From: Carallia brachiata
Lineage: Eukaryota > Streptophyta > Magnoliopsida > Malpighiales > Rhizophoraceae
Assembly: GCA_021464245.1 (NCBI GenBank)
Contig: JADCRB010000046.1
Coordinates: forward strand, 4,288,220 to 4,352,219
Reading direction: 5' to 3'
Length of the DNA: 64,000 bases
The notes under the pieces were generated by a model, which was given only the letters and a program-made list of their open reading frames with translations, was not told where the DNA came from and did no database searches. Positions 1-10,590 of the stretch are shown here, in pieces. A program made the position numbers and the translations under genes. The first letter of the stretch is position 1, and every line of letters begins with the position of its first letter.

Positions 1-992
1 CGCGCTTCCGCTGCCCAACAGTGGTATCAGAGCTTAGGCTTTATTTCTTGTTGAGTAGTTCAAGTATGACATCAACAAAATTTGTTATGAAAAACTTTGG
101 TTGCAAAATCAGTTGTTTGTTACCGTCAAGTTGTTCTTGACTAAACTGGTTTGCTTAATTTGGGAAAAAGAAATATTGATTTGTGATTAAAAAAAAATTT
201 TTGACGGATGTGGAATTTTTTAGAATATTAATTCCTCACTTGGATATCTCATCTCAATCGGAGAAGACTTTGTTGAAGAAAATTTTATTTTGTTGCTACC
301 TCATTTGACTTCCCATTGGATTTGGATGATGCCCATTTTGGTTTTGAGGAGGAGCTTGCAGCTGGTTTTGGAAAAGCCAATGGTGATACTCATTCTTTGC
401 AAATACAGTTTGGAGGGAGAGAATGTTGTAGTCCAACCTGTATTTGGTGTTGTGGTGGAAAAGAAATAAAAGAAGCAAAGTCCATTTTGTAGAGTGTGTC
501 ACTTTTAAAATTGGCCAACATCATCCATAATTTGTGGCTTCATTTGTGGGACTTTAAATTGGCATCCATAAGTTGTGGCATGATTTGGGGCATGATTTGA
601 GGCATAATTTGTGAGATTGATTTGACCTTTTGTGCATGGTTGGAGCCTTTATATATGTTGTCAATCTCATTTGCAAGGTAAGCCACTTGAGAGGTGTGCA
701 TCCGAGAGGTTTAGAGAGGGACTAAGAGTAGAGTTACTCTTTTGATTTTTTGAGTTCCGCACTCTCGTGTATTGTGAGGTTTGTTGCAAATACAGTGAGT
801 GTCTATTTGGGTGTATCGAGCTTTTGGGTATTGTGAGACACTGTAATTCTTATTTACTTTGTTAATAAAATTTCTGTCCGTTTTCGCCCGTGGACGTAGG
901 CTTTAAGCCGAACCACGTTATATTTGTGTGTCCATTTTTTTTTTCCTACACTTCTATATTTTTGTTGATGTCCGCGCTTCCGCTGCCCAACA
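1..992 (+). mobile_element. Non-autonomous Ty1/Copia LTR retrotransposon, mini internal region (5' LTR cut by window edge)
   Basis: Positions 1-20 are the last 20 bp of a 5' LTR and recur exactly at 973-992, the end of the 3' LTR. The next bases (22-33, TGGTATCAGAGC) match the initiator-Met tRNA primer-binding site typical of plant Copia elements. At 66 a reading frame begins MTSTKFVMKNFG, resembling the start of Copia gag, then degenerates. A purine tract at 410-423 (ending GGAGGGAGAGAA) precedes the 3' LTR. The internal region is therefore only about 403 bp, without protease, integrase or reverse transcriptase. Such an element could only have moved using proteins from a full-length relative. 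Five bases after the LTR (TATAT) may be one target-site copy; the other lies outside the window. Confidence 0.8.
424..992 (+). repeat. 3' LTR of the Copia element
   Basis: The inferred LTR is 569 bp, starting TGTTG and ending CAACA, the usual inverted termini. It holds a TATA-like run near 648-656, an AATAAA signal near 864, and a U5-like segment around 880-925 (CGCCCGTGGACGTAGGC and CCGAACCACGTT) typical of plant Copia LTRs. The 3' end is certain because it matches positions 1-20; the 5' end is inferred from the purine tract. Confidence 0.7.
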
Positions 993-1837
993 TATATGAC
1001 ACATATTTGTGTCTGATGCATGTTCGACACAATTACTTTATCAAAATCAACATGTCTCTACATCCTTGATAACAATTTTATCATATATTATATTTTTATT
1101 TGCTAAAATAAAAAAAATTTATTTCATTTTTTCCCATTCCTTGTTGACCTCTACTATTCTTTGAATCCTAATCTTATATTTAGTTTTTTTTTTGTGTGAT
1201 CTAAATTATTCAAGAAAATTGACAATTTTCGATTCCCCCTTTGTTATGTTCGAATATATTTCTTTTTTTTTTTTTAATGATGAAAGGATTAAAAACTGAA
1301 TAAAAAAAAAGCAAGCACTGTAACTGACCAAAAAAGTGAATAAACAATTGAATATGGTTGTTATTGACTGTGAGTATTTTTTCAAGATTTCTTTATTTTA
1401 GTTCTTCTGTTATATGTAATATTGAAAAAATTAATAGATAATCATATTTGAGTCTCTTAAGATTGAGTTTTGTAATCTTCTTCTAAATTAATTGGAAAGC
1501 CTTAAGTAAAAATATCGCTTAACTCTTGTACCATAAAAAATAGACGAGATTCAAATTAATTACTTAATTACGACAAATTAAGTGGCAAAGAAAATCTTTC
1601 GAGCTCTGCATTAAAGAGTACTACCACTTAACCACTTAATTGGCTCAAAGAAACACTCTTTTCAACGTTATCTCGTGGAAACATGCCCAATGAATTAATT
1701 ACCAAAGTTGACGTTTCATTGGCATTTGAATTTGAAGTAGGATTCTTCAAATATATTTTCACACGCTTGTAAAGGTTTGAGGCCAAGAGCAGAACCGCAC
1801 GAGGCACACATGCTTTTCGGGCTGTGGAACGGGCAAC
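993..1837. other. AT-rich intergenic DNA, nothing recognised
   Basis: AT-rich DNA between the Copia LTR and the OSTC promoter. No convincing coding frame, RNA gene or repeat boundary was seen. Confidence 0.5.
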
Positions 1838-2094
1838 TTAAATGGGCCTTCCCGAATTGGCCCATCATCAATCAGGTTGCGTACGGGCTGGCCCGCCCCT
1901 GGCGTGGCCTAAACTGGGACAAAAACGTCGCAGTTCTGGCATAAAGACACGCAACACCCAACAACCAAACAGGCCCGTTTCTCTCCCTGCTCTGCTTCTT
2001 CAGTTCACTCTACGCTATCAAAAACCCCAGCAAACACAGAAACAAAGTCGCATATCAACATTTCCGGGTCGATTTTTGACCCGAATTCAAAAAA
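1838..2094 (+). promoter_or_regulatory. OSTC promoter and 5' UTR with site II (TGGGCC) motifs
   Basis: TGGGCC at 1843-1848 and GGCCCA at 1859-1864 lie about 240 bp before the OSTC start codon. These site II-type elements are common in promoters of plant housekeeping genes and are bound by TCP factors. No clear TATA box was seen. The transcription start is unknown; the CT-rich stretch at 1976-2010 is probably leader. Confidence 0.5.
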
Positions 2095-2607
2095 ATGGCT
2101 CCCAAATCGGAGGCCCAAACACCAGAATCCGACTCGTCACCGATCTCTGTGGACCCTATTTTCCATGTGCTCAAAATCCTTCCATACTCCGTCCTCCGCC
2201 CGCCGCGCCTCCGCCTCAAGCTGCCGTCCTTCACCCTCCCCTCCGCAATGACGGTGTACGCTCTGGTCCTCCTCACCTACTTCACGGTCGTCTCCGGCAT
2301 CGTCTACGACGTCGTCGCGGAGCCCCCCGGGATCGGCTCCACACAGGATCCGGCCACCGGTTCCGTCTGCCCCGTCGTCTTCCTCCCCGGCCGGGTCAAC
2401 GGGCAGTACATCATCGAAGGTCTCTCGTCGGGATTCATGTTCGTGCTCGGTGGGATGGGGATCGTTCTCATGGATCTGGCGCTGGACAAGAATCGCGCCA
2501 AGACCGTGAAGGTTTCCTACGCCACCGCCGGAGTCTCGTCGGTGGTCATCGCGTATGTTATGAGTATGCTCTTTATCCGCATTAAGATCCCTGCTTATCT
2601 TCGGTAA
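2095..2607 (+). CDS. OSTC: Oligosaccharyltransferase complex subunit OSTC (OST3/OST6 family)
   Basis: An intronless frame of 170 codons. OSTC (DC2) is a small ER-membrane subunit that links oligosaccharyltransferase to the translocon for co-translational N-glycosylation. A hydrophilic N-terminus with acidic and serine residues (1-20) is followed by a proline/arginine-rich stretch (FHVLKILPYSVLRPPRLRLK, 23-42). Three membrane segments lie at about 52-72, 106-129 and 146-163, and the tail IRIKIPAYLR is conserved. The loop between the first two segments (about 75-104) includes GRVNGQYIIEG, a family hallmark. The start at 2095 is the first ATG of the frame and gives the usual plant length. The gene converges on the PIRL gene. 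The GC-rich coding sequence produces long overlapping frames on both strands that are not real. Confidence 0.93.
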   Translation: MAPKSEAQTPESDSSPISVDPIFHVLKILPYSVLRPPRLRLKLPSFTLPSAMTVYALVLLTYFTVVSGIVYDVVAEPPGIGSTQDPATGSVCPVVFLPGRVNGQYIIEGLSSGFMFVLGGMGIVLMDLALDKNRAKTVKVSYATAGVSSVVIAYVMSMLFIRIKIPAYLR

Positions 2608-4647
2608 ACTTTTATTTATCTATTTCATATATTTTTGTTTTTTCAATTGAGGGAATTATCATTACAATGCTACTGTAAACAACTCAACTATTATGAATTG
2701 CTCAGTTTTACTTATTTGAAGAAGCGTCCAGCTGTCCCGTGTCCGTGTTCCGTGTTCGTGTTAAGCTAGTTCACTATGTCAGAAGTCCTAGTTCTGATGA
2801 TCTATTTTAGCTGAAGTGGTAGAAGATGTGTGTTTTAGGTACGAACCCAGTTCCCTCCCTCGCCTGCCCCCTTGCCAATGATGAGATACTCTCTCCACTA
2901 AAAATTGAAAGAAAAAAAAAATGAAAAGAATTCCTAGTTCTATATGCTGGAGAATGACGTACAAGTGCTGGTTCTTTAAGTGTGTGCTTTTCTTTGTCTG
3001 CCTTTTGAAACTTGTAAAAATTCAAGATGAGCATCTGAGATTGCACAATCAATTCAAGCTCCATCCTCTAATTGTTTCCCTGCTCATTGCAATGAATGTC
3101 TGTACACTGTAGCTTTTGTTTCTCACGATCCTGTCAGGAGTGGTCCATACCATCGCGATCCTGGCTAAAAGCTTGCTGCCAGTAGTCATAGTTAATTATG
3201 AACACATCCTAAGTTTTTCTTCTTCACCTTTGTAAATGTGTTGATGACGATATTATCATTCTTCTAGGCTTCATAGTGAACAAAAATAAAAATTGCAAGA
3301 ATTAGGGATCGTATGGCTATTTCTATTTCATATCAGTGTTTGAGAGGATGGGAACGACGTTATTCGGAATTCAATCCATCTTCCAAATCATGTCGCAGGA
3401 TTGGTTATTTGACTGAAATTTGGAAGACATCTGTCCTTTTAGCTGCCAGATGCATGACAGTTCTTCTTTCTTGTTTGAAAATGGAGGTTGTTTTCCAGAA
3501 AGTTGCACAATTTTCTTAAGAATTTCCATTAGTTACATTTTCTGCACTTAACGAAAAGAGTGAACATTGTGTTAGGAAAGAGTTTCTGCAAAATAAAAGG
3601 CTGCTTGGTGAAATTTTGGCTGAAAATTGAAAGGTTGATATTTTTAAATTGTATCTACAATTATCGTGATTCTTCTTGTTATTTTTTCTTCCATTAACTG
3701 GACTCTTGGCCATGATAGTCTAATTGTCATGGACTGATTGATTGGTTCTATATGTTGATGGTTTAAATTGTTATGTTTCCTCGTATTCTTTAAACATCTG
3801 AAGCCACTATGTATGTAGAATCTAAGCATGCTGTGTCATCATTGTGAGACTGCTTGGCTTCATACTTGCTGGAAGTTACCCTTAAGTGGTATGTGAAATA
3901 GCTCACGGTTGCCAGTGTTTTTGATGAATGACTGGGTTGCTTATGTGATGCCTGCTTGCTGTATGTTTTGCATTCAGCCGGTCATTATCTTGTTTATCTT
4001 GACCAGTGATCACCATTGCTTGCGTTGACGTTCTGAGTCCTACTTTATTTTGACTGTTTAGACAAGTTAAATGGTAGCATGTCTTTGATTTTCCATTGGT
4101 TCCATTTTAACTATGGGAAAAGTTATGTAGGTACACAACTGTAGACACAAATTTGGTACGTGAGATTTGGATAGTTAGATCGTGGAAATGGATTGAATTT
4201 AAAAAAAAAAAAAAAGATAAACTATTAGATAACTATTTGCCTTTCGCAGATTGTGTGTCAAAAAAATTTCTAATCGATTTAAATTTCTCTAACATTTGAG
4301 ATTTATCAACAAAAATGAAAAGAAAAAGACTGAGAACCTTTAAAAATGACATTGCAGACGTTGATGATATTTATATCAAAAAAAACTTGTTGAGTATTTG
4401 AAGACTAAACTGTTTGGATTAACTGTTTATTTTCACATGTCTCACTAAACGTATTCATGTAGTTCTGCTTTATTTGTATTTTCAATACAAGTACATGATA
4501 GATTGCCCCTTTATGCCTAGTTGAACCGATTTAAGAGCTACTGTTACATTAATGCGGAGACCTGTTATCACACGCTCCACACATGACAACAGGGAAGTGT
4601 AGTAGTTAGGCACCAAACGGTGTGCATCAAGACCAATCTAGTCTTCT
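2608..4647. other. OSTC 3' UTR and convergent intergenic region
   Basis: Between the OSTC stop and the PIRL stop on the opposite strand. Apart from the SINE at 2796-2931 it is unique-looking AT-rich DNA. Part of the OSTC 3' UTR lies here, but no polyadenylation site could be fixed. Short frames at 2921-3112 and 3313-3519 have no recognisable protein character. Confidence 0.5.
2796..2931 (+). mobile_element. tRNA-derived SINE with 10-bp target-site duplications
   Basis: A 136-bp insertion flanked by exact direct repeats TCCTAGTTCT at 2786-2795 and 2932-2941. It holds an A-box-like TAGCTGAAGTGGTAG (from 2808) and a B-box-like GGTACGAACCC, the internal RNA polymerase III promoter elements of tRNA-derived SINEs, and ends in an A-rich tail. 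Confidence rests on the exact duplication plus box layout. Confidence 0.7.
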
Positions 4648-7522
4648 TCATCGAGTGAACTTATTTCTTGGTGAGAAGAGACGGCGTGGTGAGAACATGC
4701 CCATGTACCTGGGAGAAGCAAGGTAGTCGATGGAGCGATAATCGGACACCATGAACCCTTCTCTTTCCTCGTGGCTCCCATTTCTCATTGTTGCGTTGAA
4801 TGTTCCATACTTCTTCAACTTGCCGAACCATGACTTCTTTTTCGGTGGGATCTTGTCTGCTCCATTCATTTTCTTGCTCAAGTACTCCTTTACAGCATGC
4901 AGGCCTTGCTCCACAACCTCCATGGGTGGTGAAATAAGTGGGTTTCCATCAACAGAGAGCTTTTGGAGCTTCCAAAGGCATCCGATTGACTCTGGCAAAG
5001 TGGTGATCTTGTTGTAACTTATGTCCAATTCCACAAGAGAAAGGAGGAGACCGATCGAGTAAGGAAGTGTTTCAAGGTATTGGAAGTTCTGGCTGACATT
5101 AAGAACTTCAAGGTTAATGAGGTTCTCAAGATCTTCGGGGAGGGACCTCAGGTTGTTAAGCCGTGCATCTAATGTTTTCAGAGAGGTGAGGTGTGAGATG
5201 GAGTTTGGAAGGAACGCGAGCTTGTTTGCGTTAATGGAAATCTTCTTGAGGTTTACCAGTTCAAATCCAATGGTGTCCGGCAGCCTGTTTAGCTTGTTGA
5301 AGTTGGCATTCAGTTCCTCTAAAGATCTGATAGATTAGCAGAGAAAAGGTTTAGGGCAAATACAGCTTCTATCTATGTTTTTAATCCAACAAGGGAACAA
5401 GCTGGATAACCCCGAAAAAAGAAAAAAAAAACAGAGAGAGAAAAAGGACAAAGTGTAAGTATTGCCAACACATCACTTTGCTTTACTTATGTTTCCCACT
5501 CAAAGTTGCCATTCAATTACCATCACTAAATACTACTGGAGCATGAAGTCATCGATGTCTCGGACTTGCATGAAAATAGTGTCATAGAACTTTCCTTATG
5601 CTTTGCTCAAAGTATATTTCCATTTGGTTATTTGGACAATAGCCAAAAGGCAAATCAATGGCCTCCATTTTCGACACCGAGGGATTTTATTAGCTAAAAT
5701 GCCTGTATTGTTTGTTAATACGGTAGATTAGAGAAAGTCAAATATAGTATGTCAAATAAATTTCGATATGATACCTAAAGTCTGTTGTTAAACTTTAATT
5801 AACTCAGTTTAACTGGCCATAACTATCTCCTAGATTTATTCATGTGTTCTACGTCATTTTCTTAGGCACATACTCCAATCATCAACCTTTTTTGTTGTTT
5901 TTTTGTGTGTGTGTTTATTACTGATTGTAGTCAATAACAAAGGCTAGCTCCCAGACAAGGTTTTTTCTTTTCACGAAAAAAAAAACAATGTAGTATCATA
6001 TTTGAGGGAAAAAAATTTTAAATGGAATCTGGTTAAAAAAAAAAAAAAGACTTGAGTATGTGAGTCATAAAACCGAGTATTTGTTACACTCTTATAAGAG
6101 GTAATTAAATTATCAAGCACCCAATAAAAAATATGTATGCATGTATTTATTTGTGTGTGAGAGATTATATGGTTTGCATATATTGCTGCCAAACATATGT
6201 TATATGATCCGACGATACGAAGCAAGAATGCATGGATAAATGGCTAGAGGAAACGGTACCTGCAATTTTCGATAGTCTTAGGAAGAGATTGGAGAAGGTT
6301 GCCGGCAACATCAAGAAGTTTGAGCTTCGACAAACAGCCAATTGAGTTGGGGAGTGACTTGAGCTGATTTGAGTGCACGTCTAGCACTACCAAATTTAGC
6401 AGCCTTGCTGTTAGGGATTCCGGTATACTCTGTCAAATAATTGAAAGTTTTTCCGTTAATTCACAGATATACTCATTTGACTCGTACAGATCAACCTATT
6501 TTATAAATAAAACGGCCTCCCTATAAAGGAGTTGCTATTTGCACGCCAAAATACTCCACATCCACACACGCACTATCAAACAGTCGAATCCCACATTTGC
6601 TTTGTAGGGTGTGTGTATGGAGTGTTCTGCTGCGTGCAAATAACAATTGACCCTTATAAATTGCTTGGTAAAATTTAATACTTAAATACCTATAGGCCAT
6701 ACCCTTTAAGTCAAGAGTTTACGGGCTGACATTTAAGAGAAAAAAAGCAGCGGAAAAAAAAACGTCATTCAAACAAATATGTCTAATAGATCAATCACAA
6801 CAAGGGGTATACATAGCAAGTTAAACGAACAAGTCTCTTAGAAAATTCTAATCGTTATAACTTAAATTTTTATTATATTAAGTTTTAAAACTTAAATTTT
6901 TATTATATTAAATTTTAGTATTAAAAAATGAGGACATAAAATTTATAAGAATAAAAAAATTACTGCAAAACTTGCACAAGAAGAAAAAAAAAAGTTAAAT
7001 TCACAAAACACATAACGAGTACAACTGCCTCCACTAAAAAAAAAAAGAAAAACTTTGTATGATTAAAGTATAATTTTCTTAGAATTTATACAATTATTTT
7101 CATTAAAGTTTATATTTTATATTATCATCCTTATTTTCTTATTCTTTTTTGTTTGACATCTCCACTCTTTTATCTTTTGCTCCTACTCAAAAAATTTTTT
7201 TTGACTCCGCCACTAGTCGACAGTATGTGTGAGAATCTTGTCCACTAATCGAATATGCCCGCATGTATGTGTGTGGGAGACGGAGACCGAGACAGAACCC
7301 CGGCCCTGATGGGAGAGGGTATTGAGTACTTACCTGAAGATTATTATTGGAGAGGTCAAGTTTGCAAATGGTGGCCAAGTTGAGAGAAGGATTAGGGACA
7401 TATTCCAAAGACAAGCCACTGAGATCAACAGTCTCAAGCCTTTCTTCATCCTCTGTGCCCTTTCTCTTCTCTGCAGCCTTCTTCATTAAATCCACCCTGA
7501 CAGTTTCTTGTTCACCCATCAT
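4648..7522 (-). CDS. Plant intracellular Ras-group-related LRR protein (PIRL6/7/8 group)
   Basis: Three exons on the minus strand: 7522-7334, 6429-6260 and 5326-4648, all with GT-AG introns and matching phase, giving 345 aa. PIRLs are plant cytoplasmic LRR proteins related to animal Ras-binding LRR proteins such as SHOC2; some are needed for pollen development. A charged N-terminus (1-40) is followed by nine or ten LRRs of about 23 residues with the L-x-x-LP-x-x-I signature (about 52-285). The region after the repeats ([29 protein letters not shown]) and a tail with [17 protein letters not shown] match the PIRL6/7/8 subgroup. I chose the ATG pair at 7522; an in-frame ATG at 7600 would add 26 unlike residues. 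There is no signal peptide or membrane segment. Confidence 0.92.
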
Positions 7523-10500
7523 CTTAATTTCTACGATCCCAAAACATAGAACCACCACTTGATCGCAAGAGGAGAGATTAAAAGCTGGCCCAGACAACAT
7601 GCAACCGACAACCTGGGGTCCTAAATAAAATTATATAAGGGGGATTCTATCTGGTACATAAGGTACTAAGAATAAACAAATGGATTTGCTGAAGTGAATA
7701 TCTTGGCTGTTTGTTATTTTTATAATTTTTTTTTGGTTCTACGGTGGCGTTTGTAAAATCAATTGTAATAAGAAATCAATTAAGCACACGAAATACTCGA
7801 ATAATCTAAAACCGGTTGGAGAAGAGCTGCTGCTTTTCAAAGAGGACGTACGAGAAGGTAGAATAAAAGAAAAATGTGGGCCAGGTGTTTTGTTGAAAGT
7901 ACAGGCCGTACACTTAAGAGTTGCGTGGCCTGGTAAAGTCAACCCTTTCTTTACACATTTTTTTTTTCTTTTGAAAATTTTATACAATAAAATTGGGACC
8001 CATATAAGTAGATAGGATTATAATTATAAGATAATTTAATTTAAAACGATCAATTGTTTGTGGTGTATTTGATAAAGAATCAGACTTTAGGTGAGAAATG
8101 CTAAAATTTGAATTTAGTTATGAGTGATTGGTAAGACTACACTTCTTTTGAATCATTGGGGTCACGAATGATCTAGTAATACTTATGAGATACGATGAGA
8201 TTTATTTTCTCACGAGTTTAATGTAAATTATTTTATTTATCTGAAACAAAGAATTCAAAAAAATCTTCCCAAGAGTTTGTGCAGCACTAATCTAACTTAC
8301 CCATTTTGTAACTCCCTAAAAAAGATAGTTGAATTGAAGAAAAAAAAGGACAAATCCTTAAATTTTGTTGAAACAATTGTGTTTATACTTATAGAATGAG
8401 TGAGCTGCCCAGTAATTTTTATTTTTTTTTGTCAAAATGGCCAGGCTATCCGCGAATTTCGTTCACTCCTTTTATCATTATTTGCCCCTCCCATCTTTGG
8501 GTTCTCTTAATGGAAATCTTTGTTCCCATTACACATATATGAAACCATGGGGAGAAACTTTGGCAGTTGTTTTCTTTAATTTATCGGGCGTCATTGTCCA
8601 ATGTTCAAATCCTCCAACGTCAACTTTTGGTAACAAAACATGGCCGGCAAGACAAAATGATATTGAAAACAAGATTAACTCGGACCTTTCGACAGGATGG
8701 GAATCTTCGAATTTCAAAGGCTTGACTTGGCAAGAAAGCTAAATTTTGTATTGCCGTCGTGCGTAGGCCCTACTTAAACGACAAATGAAAACGTTGTTGC
8801 AGATTCCTATTAGGAAAAAGTTTTGAGCCCCACTGTGTCGTCCGAAGTGCACTTCAAATAAAGTAACAAAATGTTATGCTAATAAAATACAATTATATTG
8901 CTATTTTATATGAAAATTTTTGTTTTCAAAAAAGATTTAAAAAAACTTTTTTAACGCATATCATGTGAAATTTATATTTTAAATTTTAGAATAACATTTA
9001 TTTAATTTTAAATTTTAATTTTACTATTTTACATTTTATCAATATAATTATATTTTGTCACTTGATTCGAGCTGCACAGTTATGGCGTATTTCAATTGTT
9101 AAAAAGTAATGAGAAAAATTAGTTGTTTAGATATATGAGAAAGTTGTAAGAAAAAAATACTGAAAAAGAAAAATAACTAGTAATTTGTGAGATAAAAATA
9201 ATGAGAAAATTTAGTTATTTAGATAAATAAAAAGGTTGTAAAAAAAAGATAATAAAAAATAAATAAATAGTAATTTGTAAGAGAAAAAACTTATATTAAA
9301 AGTTAGAAAATTTCTTATTTGGCTAACATTTTTTTTAGTAAGTATAATTTACGTATAATTTTACACTATATAATGAATAAATTATATAATGTTAAATCAT
9401 AAATAAATTTTATTAATCTAAAAAAAAAATTAATAAACACTTAAAAGATAAATTATTTAAATAGATGAAAAAAATAAAAATATATGATTGTAAATAGTAT
9501 AACTTTCAAATTAAATTCGTTTGTTATCATTTTCTAACAAAAACAACGTACTAGAGTCTGACACCGCGCTCTTCCAATTAATGACACGAGCACAGAATAC
9601 TTTGTCAGACACTCAAAAATCTTCTCCGTTGAAGAGGAGTACTATTTTAGTTCACCTTTCAAGCCATAGAACGAATCGCGGCGCAGCCGCATCTATGATA
9701 ATGTTTCGACTTTTGAGCACCACTCGAAAGCACGTTTATTAAGCCAACATAATAAACACTTGAATGCAGCAAAATAATTTTTCCAAATACAATTTTATTT
9801 ATTTGTAAGAGCAAGTAAAATATAATTGATCCACACTTTTATTGTCTCCGTATTACTTCCAAAATATTGGGAACCAATTTTTCTCACAAGTAGAACAGGG
9901 TTCAAAAATTTCAAGACTTCAATTACTACTTCTCATTTCAGTACCAATATTTAAAACATAATTTTATATCCTACATACCATTCTTAACTTAATTGCTACA
10001 TAACCATAAGAGTAAAAAGACCATCAAAGAGAATGAAGTTCATAGCTTTGATCATTGCCAAAAGGTGAAACGCAAAATCCTTCAACATTAAGCCATCTAA
10101 ATATATATAATAGACTGCACCCTCTAGCCATCAATGTTTTCACTTGAAGACATGCATGCACGATCGGATTCAGTAAACACATAATGTACATCAAAAACTG
10201 TCATTTACGCCCGCATTCGTGCACATGTACAAGTAGGAGCATAACTCCCCAGATGTATGTCTCGTCTAACTGATGTTCAATCAATTTGTGCACAAACCTC
10301 TTGACAAACTTGTTGAACTGGCTGAATTTACAATAAGAAAAAAAAGATTAAAATGTTGGATTTTAGCTGAAATCTTGCTTTCACAAGAAAAACTTTCAAA
10401 ATCCGTGTAACTATGCCACCGCACAAGCCAAAACTGGGGGAAAATGATCTGATGGAGCTAGAGGTTAGTGTCCTGCTTTTTACTGATCAACCTGACAGAA

Positions 10501-10590
10501 ATCACGAAAACTAAGTCCGGTTATATGCATATCAAAGCAAAATTTTGCAAGACAGACGTAGAAATTAACAAATGATTCTCACATTATCAT
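7523..10590. other. Intergenic region between ACA 3' end and PIRL 5' end
   Basis: Holds the PIRL promoter/leader (right of 7522) and, at roughly 10.0-10.59 kb, the probable ACA 3' UTR. The middle is very AT-rich; 9080-9300 has imperfect internal direct repeats (GTAATTTGTGAGA-type) resembling the interior of the Tourist-like MITE at 38.2 kb. A less AT-rich patch at 9540-9740 and the frame at 8437-8742 show no recognised homology. No tRNA or miRNA precursor was recognised. Confidence 0.45.

Noticed and set aside
1842..2585. A 247-codon plus-strand frame overlapping OSTC, and minus-strand frames on the same DNA
   Set aside because: They shadow the GC-rich OSTC coding sequence; arginine/proline-rich translations without homology.
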